64,000 nt of DNA from Inia geoffrensis (Eukaryota; Chordata; Mammalia; Artiodactyla; Iniidae): assembly GCA_036417435.1 (NCBI GenBank), contig CM070913.1, positions 93,859,373 through 93,923,372 of the forward strand, in the 5' to 3' direction. Of this stretch, positions 52,280 through 62,329 are shown one piece after another. Position numbers and translations under genes: made by a program. Positions within the stretch are counted from its first letter, which is position 1. Every line of letters begins with the position of its first letter. Below the pieces are notes generated by a model that saw nothing but the letters and a program-made list of their open reading frames with translations, was not told where the DNA came from and searched no databases.

Positions 52280-52644
52280 TTTTTTTTTTTTAAGATTTTT
52301 TTTTGAAGTGGAGCATTTTTAAAATCTTTATTGAATATGTTACAATATTGCTTCTGTTTTATGTTTTGGTTTTTTGGCTGAGAGGCATAGCTCCCTGATC
52401 AGGGATCAAACCCACACCCCCTGCACTGGAAGACGAAGTTTTTCTTGTTGTTGTCATTGTTGTGCCGGGTCTTAGTTGCAGCTTGCTGGCTCCTTAGTTG
52501 CGGCATGGGGGATCTAGTTCCCTGCATTCTAGTTCCCTGCATTCCCGGGGCCCCTGCATTGAGAGTGCGGAGTCTTAACCACTGTGCCACCAGGGAAGTC
52601 CCTGAAAGTCAAAGTCTTAACCACCGGACCGCCAGGGAAGTCCA
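52280..52644 (-). mobile_element. Older SINE interrupted by a younger SINE
   Basis: Outer element: ATCAGGGATCAAACCCACAC near 52398 and its other end ACCGGACCGCCAGGGAAGTC near 52623. The inner copy (about 52441-52601) runs from CCGGGTCTTAGTTGCAGC to CACCAGGGAAGTCCC. Confidence 0.65.
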
Positions 52645-52654
52645 TGTTGATCTT

Positions 52655-52943
52655 TTTTTTTTTTTAAATTGATTAATTAATTAATTTATTTTTGGCTGCA
52701 TTGGGTCTTCTTTGCCGTGCATGGGCTTCTCATTGCAGTGGCTTCTCTTGTTGCGGAGCACAGGCTCTAGGCGCACAGGCTTCAGTAGTTGTGGCTTGTG
52801 GGTTCTAGAGCACAGGCTCAGTAGTTGTGGCACACGGGCTTAGTTGCTCCACGGCATGTGGGGTCTCCCTGGACCAGGGCTTGAACCCATGTCCCCTGCA
52901 TTGTCAGGTGGATTCTTAACCACTGCGCCACCAGGGAAGCCCC
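52655..52943 (-). mobile_element. CHR-type SINE, full length
   Basis: TTATTTTTGGCTGCATTGGG start; CACCAGGGAAGCCCC end. Confidence 0.92.
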
Positions 52944-52984
52944 CATGTTGATCCTTGATTGTGCATCATTGGGTTTTTTGTTTG

Positions 52985-53349
52985 TTTGTTTTTGTTTTTT
53001 AAGGATTATTTATTTATTTACGTATTGGCTGTGTTGGGTCTTTGCTGCTGCCCGCGCGGGCTTTCTCTTGTTGCGGCGAGCGGGGGCTACTCTTTGTTGC
53101 AGTGCGTGGGCTTCTCTTTGCAGTGGCTTCTCTTGTTGTGGAGCAGAGGCTCTAGGTGCGTGGGCTTCAGTAGTTGTAGCACGTGGGCTCAGTAGTTGTG
53201 GCTCGTGGGCTCTAGAGCATAGGCTCAGTACTTGTGGCGCACGGGCTTAGCTGCTTCGCGGCATGTGGGATCTTCCTGGACCAGGGCTCAAACCCATGTC
53301 CCCTGCATTGGCAGGTGGATTTTTAACCACTGCGCCACCAGGGAAGCCC
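52985..53349 (-). mobile_element. CHR-type SINE, full length
   Basis: TATTTATTTACGTATTGGCT start; CGCCACCAGGGAAGCCC end. Same orientation as its two neighbours. Confidence 0.92.
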
Positions 53350-53385
53350 GGGACCCAGTTTTGTTGGGGACCACCCATTTTCAAT

Positions 53386-53537
53386 AACTGAGGTATTTTC
53401 TCCTGGGCTGGTCAGTTTACCCAGAGAGGAATCTTTTCATTTCTTGCCCAGGGTGGGGGGGAACTGAGGTATTTTCTCCTGGGCTGGTCAGTTTACCCAG
53501 AGAGGAATCTTTTCATTTCTTGCCCAGGGTGGGGGGG
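53386..53537 (+). repeat. 76-bp tandem duplication
   Basis: Two essentially identical units, 53386-53461 and 53462-53537, each starting AACTGAGGTATTTTCTCC and ending in a G-run. Confidence 0.95.
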
Positions 53538-54089
53538 TGGCGTGGGGCAGGGAGAGTGGTGGCTGTTAGGGGAGCATGGTATAAGCACAGTGGCCAACAT
53601 TCTTGTGGCTAACTGGAGCAAAGGGGTTAGAGTCCTACTATTGGTATGTGAGCTTCATATAATTTCATCTTTATTACCACAGCCCAGTCTCAGCTGTTCT
53701 CCAATCCAGAGGCCTTCTGGTTCAGATCCTCTGTAATGAAAGTTCTCTAGTCTTCTGCCATGTTGGAGGTGAGGTAGTCACCTGAATACACTGGTGATGG
53801 AGGAGATGAAGAGTGCAACCTCTCAGGTTTTCAGTCAGCCCTGCTGTGTCCTCAGAGCTCAGAGGTGGGGCTAGTAACTGTAACTGGCCAGGCTCTGCCA
53901 GACTCACCGGAATAGATGAACTTGCTTCTTGGCTTCCCTCAGTGCAGGCAACAGATATTCCATCTCCTCAGATCAATAACAATCTGATTTCCAGCTTCCA
54001 AAATTTTGTCAGCTGATCTCTTGGCTTTGTTTCTTCTGTGGACTCAAGTATGTCCTTGTAGATTTGTCTTTTTAAATTTTTTTTCCTAT

Positions 54090-54295
54090 CTTTTTTTTTT
54101 TTGCGGTATGCGAGCCTCTCACTGTTGTGGCCTCTCCCATTGCGAAGCACAGGCCCCGGACGCGCAGGCTCAGCGGCCACGGCTCACGGGCCCAGCCGCT
54201 CTGCGGCATGTGGGATCTTCCCGGACCGGGGCACAAACCCGAGTCCCCTGCATCAGCAGGCGGACTCTCAACCACTGCGCCACCAGGGAAGCCCT
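54090..54295 (-). mobile_element. CHR-type SINE, near consensus
   Basis: T-run, TGCGGTATGCGAGCCTCTCA, and the end GCGCCACCAGGGAAGCCCT; CTATC flanks both sides. Confidence 0.93.
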
Positions 54296-54424
54296 GCTAT
54301 CATTTTAATAAGCGACCTTCTGGAAGGAGACATAAATATATGGGTTCAAGACACCATGCTTAAGCAGAGGTCTGGGTATTTCCGTGGAATACATTCATTC
54401 TTCAAAATCCAGAGTGACTTTTAA

Positions 54425-55010
54425 ACATGTAAATCAGATCGTATCACTTCCCCATTTAAAAGTCTGCCAAGATGATCCAGCAATTCCACTTCTGTGTATA
54501 CACCCAAGAGAACAGAAAGCAGGGACTTGAAAAGATATTGCACACCCATGTTCACAGCAGCGTTATTCACAACAGCTAAAACTGGGAAACAACCCAAATG
54601 TCCATTGATGGATGAATGGATAAATAAAATGTCGTCCATCCATACAATGGAATATTATGCATCCTTAAAAAGGAAGGATATTCTGACACATGCTACGACT
54701 CAGATGAACCTTGAGCACATTAAGTGACATAATCCAGTCCGCAAAGGACAATACTGTCTGACTCTACTTCTTTGGGGTCCCTGGAGCAAATTCATAGAGA
54801 CAGAAAGTAGGGTGGTGGGTGCCAGGGGCTGAGGGAAGGGGATGGGGAGTTAAGAGTTTAACAGGGACAGAATTTTAGTTTGGGAAGATGAGAAAGTTCT
54901 GGAGAGGGATGGTGGTGGTAAGAATGTGCTTAATGCCCCTGAGCTGTACACCTAAAAGACGGTTACGATGGTAAATTTTGCGTTATGTGTATTTTGCCAC
55001 AGTAAAAACA
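54425..55010 (+). mobile_element. L1M 3' end (ORF2 C-terminus and tail)
   Basis: CCAGCAATTCCACTTCTGTG, then CAATGGAATATTATGCATCC (protein remnants HTMEYYASLKRK) and CTGTACACCTAAAAGACGG. Confidence 0.8.
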
Positions 55011-55222
55011 AGGCAACCAGCAAACCCTGCGGGAGTTTCCCAGTTCACTTAAACCAGAACCCCAAGTCATCTGCGGGGCACGGGTTCCCCCTGGGCTCTT
55101 CCCGCATTTGACGCGGCCCCGCCGCCCGGCGACGGCTTCGGTGCTCCCGTTGCGCCCCCGCCCAAGCGGGGACGCCGCGTGAGCACTAGCTGCTCGAAGG
55201 CAGGAACGACTCCCGCCCCGGG

Positions 55223-55249
55223 CCCCCCCCCCCCCCCCCCCCCCCCCCC
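55223..55249 (+). repeat. Poly-C tract, 27 bases
   Basis: Uninterrupted C-run about 220 bases upstream of the PGAM5 ATG; its length may be imprecise in the assembly. Confidence 0.9.
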
Positions 55250-55466
55250 GCAGCGGGTCGAGGGAAGGGTCTCAGAACCACCGGCCTCCGCCTTCGTTCC
55301 CGGAAGTCGCCCGCGGCCGGCAGGGCCATCCCGGCGACTCCCGCGTCTCCCGTGCAGCCTGGCGGCCGGAAGCGCACGCCCGCCGGAGCCTGTCCCTTGC
55401 GGCGCGCCGTCCGCGCCCGAAAGCGCCTGCGCGGAATCGACGCGGCCCCGCGTGGGACGGGCCGGC

Positions 55467-55657
55467 ATGGCGTTCCGGCAGGCGCTGCAGCTGGCGGCCT
55501 GCGGCCTGGCCGGCGGCTCGGCCGCGGTGTTCTTCTCGGCGGTGGCAGTGGGGAAGCCTCGCGCGGGCGGGGACGCGGAGCCGCGCGTGGTCGAGCCGCC
55601 GGCGTGGGCGGGGGCCGCGCGACCCCGGCCCGGCGTCTGGGACCCCAACTGGGACAG
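55467..55657 (+). CDS. PGAM5: PGAM5 exon 1, residues 1-64
   Basis: Starts ATGGCGTTCC in GGCATGG context; encodes the membrane anchor and WDPNWD. Donor AG|GTGCGG. Confidence 0.96.
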
Positions 55658-58600
55658 GTGCGGGGCCGGCGGCGGGAGCCTTCCTGGGCCCTGGCCGTCC
55701 CGGCCGGTCGGTGTGGTCGGTTCCGCGGAGGGGCGGGCGGGGCAGGCTTGCGTGCGGGTTTCTCTTTCGGTTCTTTCGGTTCGGTTCCCGCAAGGGTGGC
55801 TGTGGACGTGGGGCGTCCTTCGACCCCTCTTCTGAGCGCCAGTTTCCTCGTCTGCCCAGGGGATCGTTTTGAGGAACGAGCACCGGGATGCCAGGGACAG
55901 TGCCTGGCGCACAGGGAAGCCCGAAGTGGTCGTTTTCAGTCCTAGACGGAGGGCTTGGACCTTTGTAGGGCTCTTGTCCTTGTTTCCGACTCCCAACTTC
56001 TGAATCCTCAGATTGGGTGACGGCATGTTGGTCCCATATTTGCGATACAGCTGAGACGACGAGGTGGAGATGGGCCCTGGAAGGGGCCTCCGCGAGGCGG
56101 CCTCGCGGGGACAGGACCAGCAGCCATCTTGAGTAGGAACGTGAGGTCCAGGGGTCCCGGTCCCACCTGGCCGCGCGCTGTCAGTGTTCTTACTGAGCCC
56201 TTGGAGTGTGGCTCCTGTGATCAGGAAGCAATTTTTAGTCTTACTTAACGTGAATTAATAAAAACCAGAGCAGTGCAGATCTTAAAATACTGTATTGAAA
56301 CAATAGTAGTTTTGGTATGCTGGAGTAAATAAAGTGAGTTACTGAAATTTCACCCGTTTCTTCCTGCTTTGTAAATGTGGCCACTTGGAAATTTTAAATT
56401 ACGTATGTTGCCGGTGATCTGTTTCTATTGGACAGCCCTGCTCTGGGTTGTGGGATGGTTTACCCAGTCCCAGCTCTTCACTCCTTGACACTTGAGTGTG
56501 GGGCACAGATCCAATATTTATTGCTGGCCTAGTTGTATCAGGAACTTCATAGGTATTCTTTTTAACCTTTAATTTTTAAAAAGTAAACTTAGAATTGTCT
56601 TGTATTTTACAGAAAAAGATGATAGAGTACCTGTATACTCCACACTTAATTCCCTCTGTTGTTAACACCTCACACTAATATGGGACACTTGTCACAATCA
56701 GTGAACCAGTATAGATAACGATATTTTTAACTGACATCCATACTTTATTGAAATTTCCTCAGTTTTTACATGTTGTCCGTTGTGTCTTCCCGGATCCCAC
56801 AGGACAGTCAAGCTTTGACAGTTTCTCAGACTTGACTTGTTTTGATGACCTTGACAGTTCTGAGGAGGGCTGATCGGGGATTTTATAGAATGTTCCTCAA
56901 TTGGGATTTGTCTGTTTTTCTCACGATTAGACTGGGGTCATATTCTCTTTTTCAAACATCATTACAGTCTTGTGAATTTCTTGGGCCTTTTTAAGGAAAC
57001 AGAGTCACTCAGAGGTTAAAGGACTGACTTGAGGTAGAGCCGGACTCCAGCCTTGTATGAGGCCAACATGCTGCATTTGCTTGCCAAGTCTAGATTTATG
57101 GGGGGGGTGAGGGTGGTGGTGTCCATGCTAGAAAGTTCCAGGGCCTCAACCAGTGAAATCTCCAGCCTCTTTCTGAGGAGCCAGGCTTCCTGCATCTGTG
57201 CCTGTAGGTTCCAGATGTCTTCTCTGGCTCGGCCCCAGCTCCCACGTGACTGCCAATGTGGCATCTCGGCCTGGCCATGTTACAGGCACCCCAGGTTCCC
57301 CAGATGCGCACGGCCCAAGCAGAACCCGTGAATTCACCATTATTCCCTCAAAACTTATTCTTCCAGCACTGCCTCAGCTGAGTACATTCTTCTCCCAGCT
57401 CTGCCGGCCTCACAGCCATGTAATTTCTGTTAGCTCGAGGCCCGTGAGCTGTCAGAGTGCTTGTCTTCACCAGACTTGCTGGTGTCTCAGCAGCTTTACT
57501 GCGGCAGCTCCCTCCCAGCATTCCAGCAGGGCCATCCAGGGGGTTTCCGTGGTAACGGGAGCAATTTCCTCACTGTCCGATTTGATGCCCACTATCCCAC
57601 GTGCTACTAAGCATTGAAAATGTGTTTAGTGTGATTGGGGAAATGGAGTTTTAATTGTATTTAATTTTCATGATTTTGAATTTAAGTAGCCACATGGTCA
57701 GTGGCTACTGTTGGGCAGCACAGCGTCCCCGTCAGCGAGGCCACCCTGTGGGCATTTCCCACCTGCCCTTCCACAGACACTCCTTCCTCTTCTCTACGTC
57801 CCTGGTCCCCTTGCTGGAACTGACTTCTCAGTCTCCTCACAAGGACGTGGGCAGCACAATAGCTTCGCTTGTCTGTTCTGTTCACATCCAGCCGCCCAGG
57901 GCGGGCCTGGCGCCAAGAGAAGGGGGGCGCTGGCTCCTCCCCTGTGCCTCACCAACCCAGGAAGCCCCTCTGTCAGAAAGACTGGGGGTGACTTGTGAGC
58001 AGGGGCACAGGACACACCGTCTTGTATTTCTGCATCAGGAGAGAACCACTGTCCCTGGTCAACCTGCGGAAGAGGAACCTGGAGCCCGGAGAAGAAGAGC
58101 TGGCGTCCAGGCTGGACCACCACAAGGCCAAGGCCACGCGGCACATCTTCCTCGTCAGGCACTCCCAGTACCACGTGGACGCCTCCCTGGAGAAGGACCG
58201 CACGCTGACGCCCCTGGGTACGTGGCTGGGCCCGCCCGCAGAGGCCAGCCTCCACGAAGGTGCCCTTGGGGCGCTGGGCCTCTTTGGACCTGTGTCAGGT
58301 GTTCTCGGCCCAGATGCGAGCCTTGTCATTATTAGTAATAATCAGCCAAATCTGACACAGGCTTTGAAAACGTCCTCTTTAAGGTGGATCCTGCCTGCAG
58401 GCACAAGGCTCTCTGAGGCGGCCCGCCTCGGTGCTCCGTCTAGCTTGACCTAGTTGCTGGAGAGCCTTCCTCATAAACGGTGGCGGGTCTCAGCTGCCCC
58501 GCGCAGAGTGTGCCTGTGGCAGTTTCTTGCTGCTGTGAATGGCGCTTCCAGGCGGGACCGCCTCCGTCTTTGTGCTTATGTGTCTGTAGGAGAAATTCCT

Positions 58601-61598
58601 AGCAAGGAAACTCAGGGAGGTTGGAGATAGAGTTTACATTTTAAAAAATCTCTCTGTTGAATGAGCTAGCACCCATTTGTGTGAAGGGGCTTGCTGGCCT
58701 GACCTCGGGCACGGGTGGAAGTAAAGCTGCATCTGTGGTATCGTGCGTCCAGCTGAAACTGACTTTCCAAGGGCATTTCGACTGGATTCTAAGATACATT
58801 TGAGGAAAAGCATTTGTATTTGCACCCAGGCTGCAGCAGTGCTGAGGCTGTCCGTCCTCACGTGTTAACACCTGGTGGTGGTGATGGAGCGGTGGGTGGT
58901 CACTGGCGCACTGACACCCAATCTTTGGACAAAGTTGAGTAGGAATGGTGTGGGGGACCCAGAAATAGTAAACAGGACCCCACCCAAACTTCAGCCAGCC
59001 TCCACCATGGCCGTTGTCTTCAATGTTTCTTCTTCATGGGGCTGAAGGTGGCTGGTTTGTCTCATTGATTTTACCTGTTGAAAGCCTGGCCCCCTTCCTT
59101 AGGCCTGAGCCCTGGGAGGGGCTGCCCGTCTTGTCCCCCAAACCTAATGGTGCTTGGTAAGGACTGAAGTATTTGTGAAGTAAACAAACAGGGACTCCGG
59201 CGATGTGTAATTCTCCAGTGTATTCCACCTTCAAGGTCGTGAGCAGGCTGAACTAACCGGTCTCCGACTTGCAAGCTTGGGGTTGAAGTTTAATAAAATC
59301 GTCCATTCCTCCATGACCCGTGCAATAGAAACCACTGACATCATCAGCAAACACCTGCCAGGTGAGTGCCAGGCGCCCCCGGGCCGGCTGCTCCTGAAGG
59401 GGCCCTGAGTCCTATGTCTTTCTGTAGGCGTCTGCAAGGTCAGCACAGACCTGCTGAGGGAAGGCGCCCCCATCGAGCCTGACCCCCCCGTGTCTCACTG
59501 GAAGCCGGAGGCTGTGGTAAAAACTCCCCCCCGGCGGCCTCCCCCGGGAGCGGCCTCCACTCCACCCCTGGGCTCCTGGCGGCCCCTGGGCTCCTGGCGG
59601 CCCCTGGGCTCCTGGTGGCGGTGGCCCGCGCACTGCCTCCATACGGACGATCCCTCCCTCTGCCCCCAGCAGTATTACGAGGACGGGGCGCGGATCGAGG
59701 CCGCCTTCCGGAACTACATCCACCGGGCGGACGCCAAGCAGCAGGAGGACAGCTACGAGATCTTCATCTGCCACGCCAATGTCATCCGCTATATTGTGTG
59801 CAGGTGAGGCCCCAACGGCGCCTGCGGCCCCGCCTCCCCCCTCCCCCTCCCCCGCCGGCCTGTGCCCCCAGCGCGGCTCCCCTTCCTCTTGTCTGATGGT
59901 GCCCGCCAGGCCCAGCCGGTGGTCTGGTAGAACGGCTTTCTCACGGCTGCATGTTTTTGGTGGGAACAGACCAGACTGAGGTGACCCCCGTGGGCGGCCT
60001 TTCCCCGGCGATGCTGACGTGGTCGCTTGGTTTAGGCGCTGTGCGCGGCCGTTCCCGCTGCGAAGCCCCACTTTGTAGGAGGCAACGCGAGCGCCCGTTT
60101 CCCTGAGGTCCCCCGACTGGTTTCAGCACCTGTCGATGGCTCCTGCCCCCGTGGTTGCGCGGTGGTGTTTGCTTAATGGTTTCCTGTGTCCCTTTGTTAA
60201 TTGGAATGTGTGTGACGAAGGACCCACGGATCTGTTTTGTGCAGGGAGATAACCCGTGAGCGTGTTAAGTCCCTGGCTGCTCCAGCTGCTCCTGCGGGGC
60301 TCCTGTGTCCGTGGGGCAACCACGTCCCTTCGTCCTGGCACCAGAGGTCCAGGGCCCTCGCAGTGATGCCAGCGCTGAGCCCCAGGCAGTCACGGAGAGC
60401 CCTGGACCTGGGAAGGCCGGCTGGGTGCTCGTGTGTTTGACCACATCCCACTTAGTGCAAGTGAGGACCCAGCCTCTCCCGGGGCCACTGAAGGTGCTCC
60501 GCAGGAGCTTCAGGAGCTGAGGGGGTCCCCCTTTTCACGAGGGCCCGCTTGCTTGCCCTCAGAAGCCGCCAGCGTGGCCCGGGGTGAGCAGCCCTGCGCC
60601 GGGGGAGCAGGCTGCGGCGCCAGGGTCCCGGCCGGGTTGAGAGCTGCCGGGAGGAGGGGCTGGGCTTCGGGGGCAGCCCGAGCCCGTGTGCTGCTCAGGG
60701 TGACTTCGGGGCTGTGTGAACACGCATCCTCCCATATCCCGGGACAGCACTGACCCAGTGTTACCAGGGGCGACCCCAGTGCTGAGGGCCAGCCGGAGAC
60801 GTCGGGGCCGGGAGCGGCCTGTGCCCCTGGGACACGTGAGGGCGCTCTGCTCCCTAACTTAGGGCAGTTTTGAAAGCGGTGAGGGTGACGCTGAGGAAAA
60901 GCAGCGTGTAGGTAGTTAATCCTTCAAGTCGGCAAAACTCTCGACAGAGGGAGTGCCAGTTGGTGGCGAGCCACAGGGATGCCGCTTGTTCACCCCAGTG
61001 TCCTGGGACGTAAAGGGGTCCGGTGGCTCGGACGGAGGCCGTAGTCCTGCTGGGCTCTTCAGCAAATACTAACTGTGCCTACGAAGCGTTAAGAGCATGG
61101 AAGTGCTCCGGGGTTGTGGGTTTTGCCCCTGCCGCACCTTCTGGCTGCCCCCATCCCCTTTTGGTGACACTGGAAGAACAAATTCATTTGCGTGCGTTTG
61201 TTAACTAGTGTGGTTGTGACTGACGTGCAAGCCTTGAGTTGGGTTGATCCCCCGTCCCAGAGGGGCTGGGCTGTCACCTCCCCCTTGTTTGATTGACGGG
61301 TTGGCAACCACCCGACAGTTCCTTCCTCTGAGAAACCCCGTTTGAAAATGGGAGGGACTTGCAGGTGTTGGCCTCAGCCCCAGGGAAGTCCCCTGAGGCC
61401 TCGTCATCTGGGGTGGGCCCCTTCCCAGCCTGTGCTCTCTCCTCCAGGGCGCTGCAGTTCCCTCCAGAAGGCTGGCTCCGCCTTTCCCTCAACAACGGCA
61501 GCATTACCCACCTGGTAGTCCGGCCAGATGGCCGAGTGGCTCTCAGGACCCTCGGGGACACGGGGTTCATGCCTCCCGACAAGATCTCCCGCTCCTGA
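55467..61598 (+). CDS. PGAM5: PGAM5, mitochondrial serine/threonine/histidine protein phosphatase, complete
   Basis: The enzyme sits in the inner/outer mitochondrial membrane and acts on proteins of mitophagy, fission and cell death. Six exons (55467-55657, 58039-58217, 59236-59361, 59428-59516, 59670-59803, 61448-61598) join into 289 codons, the same length as human. Visible: a membrane segment at residues ~7-29, with S24 at the site where PARL cuts the human protein; the oligomerisation motif WDPNWD (58-63); the catalytic RHSQYHVD with H105; the histidine-phosphatase fold markers [11 protein letters not shown] and [12 protein letters not shown]; and the C-terminus KISRS. The KEAP1-binding region reads NLEPGEE where human has NVESGEE. 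All introns are GT-AG and no damage is seen. The NAGNAG acceptor of exon 5 and the stop-free intron 4 allow variant proteins. Confidence 0.97.
55658..58038. other. PGAM5 intron 1
   Basis: The first 200 bases are CpG island. 56575-56990 is an old L1M-like fragment (AGTATAGATAACGATATTT, TGACATCCATACTTTATTG). 57010-57990 shows no clear repeat or exon. Confidence 0.6.
58039..58217 (+). CDS. PGAM5: PGAM5 exon 2, residues 64-124 (catalytic His)
   Basis: Reads [20 protein letters not shown], then [13 protein letters not shown] with H105. Acceptor CATCAG, donor CTGG|GTACGT. Confidence 0.96.
58218..59235. other. PGAM5 intron 2, nothing recognised
   Basis: About 1 kb of unique-looking sequence without clear repeats. 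Confidence 0.6.
59236..59361 (+). CDS. PGAM5: PGAM5 exon 3, residues 124-166
   Basis: Reads [19 protein letters not shown] to [11 protein letters not shown]. Acceptor TTCAAG, donor CCAG|GTGAGT. Confidence 0.96.
59428..59516 (+). CDS. PGAM5: PGAM5 exon 4, residues 166-195
   Basis: Reads [20 protein letters not shown] to HWKPEAV. Acceptor CTGTAG, donor GTG|GTAAAA (weak), phase 0. Confidence 0.95.
59565..59617 (+). repeat. 18-bp minisatellite in PGAM5 intron 4
   Basis: Three units of CCCCTGGGCTCCTGGCGG, the last slightly changed. Read in the exon 4 frame it gives PLGSWR repeats. Confidence 0.93.
59670..59803 (+). CDS. PGAM5: PGAM5 exon 5, residues 196-240, NAGNAG acceptor
   Basis: Reads [20 protein letters not shown] to NVIRYIVC. 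The acceptor is CCCAGCAG|TAT; use of the second AG would drop the glutamine only. Donor AG|GTGAGG. Confidence 0.95.
59804..61447. other. PGAM5 intron 5, nothing recognised
   Basis: 1.6 kb of GC-rich sequence. Open frames here show no protein similarity. Confidence 0.6.
61448..61598 (+). CDS. PGAM5: PGAM5 exon 6, residues 240-289 and stop
   Basis: Reads [20 protein letters not shown] to PPDKISRS, then TGA at 61596-61598. Acceptor CTCCAG. Confidence 0.97.
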
Positions 61599-62325
61599 GG
61601 GCCGCCTCGAGGCCCCGCTCTCCTCCTCAGCCCCCTGCCAGCCTGGTGTGGGTGCCACCGAGACCGCGGGCTCCTCCCCTGCCCCCCCACCGGCCGCGCC
61701 GCGGGGCCAGGGCTCCAGGGCGCGGCAGCCGGAGAGAAGAAGGATCCTCGAAGCGGCGCTGCAGCGCTGAGCCTCTGGCCCAGGAAACAGAAGGGAAGCT
61801 CTCAGGTCAGATCAGCTTCGTCTCTCGCAGTGTCTCTGCCTCACTCTCGTCCACCAGGATGAGCCTGTTTCAGGAACAGGAACAAGCAGGCGTGTTTCAG
61901 GGACTGGACGAGGTCCCCAGATGCCGTCCCCGCAGGGGCCGCGGCAGACACCGCAGCGAGCTGTCCGTCAGCAGAGCCCGTCAGGCAGGAGGAGGCGGGC
62001 GCCAGCGCTCCTTCCACGCGTAACTTATTTCGCTGCTTTATACGCTTTCATTTCCCAGAACTCTTTGTCACTTAAGTTTTCATGGATTGAAGATTTTCCT
62101 CATCTGGTTCTTGCTTTGAAAACCCATTTCTCACTCCCGAGTCACACAGGCCTGACACTGTTGGATCTGAACTCACGTGTGCTCCTAGGCCTTTCCGACA
62201 CAGAGGAGGGGCGCCTTGGCAGGTGACGGAGGTGACTGGACCTGCTGCTCTCGTGGGAGGGGCTGGGCAGTGACGGACCAGGAGGGGCCCTGTTTCAATA
62301 AAGTGTCTGGCTGACAGTTCAGTCC
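61599..62325 (+). other. PGAM5: PGAM5 3'UTR
   Basis: From the stop codon to about 20 bases past AATAAA at 62298-62303, the first such signal downstream. Confidence 0.7.
62298..62303 (+). terminator. PGAM5 poly(A) signal AATAAA
   Basis: Canonical hexamer in TTTCAATAAAGTGTCTGG, followed by GT-rich sequence as expected downstream of a cleavage site. Confidence 0.75.
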
Positions 62326-62329
62326 TTGT

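Larger units (their letters stand above)
51800..55050. other. Intergenic region between PXMP2 and PGAM5
   Basis: No coding exon. Holds a nested SINE cluster (52280-53349), a 76-bp tandem duplication, a single SINE and an L1 3' end. 53540-54080 shows nothing recognisable. Confidence 0.75.
55050..55860. promoter_or_regulatory. CpG island and promoter of PGAM5
   Basis: CpG-dense sequence around the PGAM5 start. Contains a 27-base C-run (55223-55249) and GCGCCTGCGC (55423-55432), one base off the NRF1 consensus half-site pair, which would suit a mitochondrial protein gene. No TATA box. Confidence 0.75.

Noticed and set aside
55067..56026. 319-codon minus-strand open frame over the PGAM5 CpG island
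   Set aside because: Arises from CpG/GC-rich sequence opposite the real PGAM5 exon 1; the poly-C run gives a glycine run; no homology recognised.
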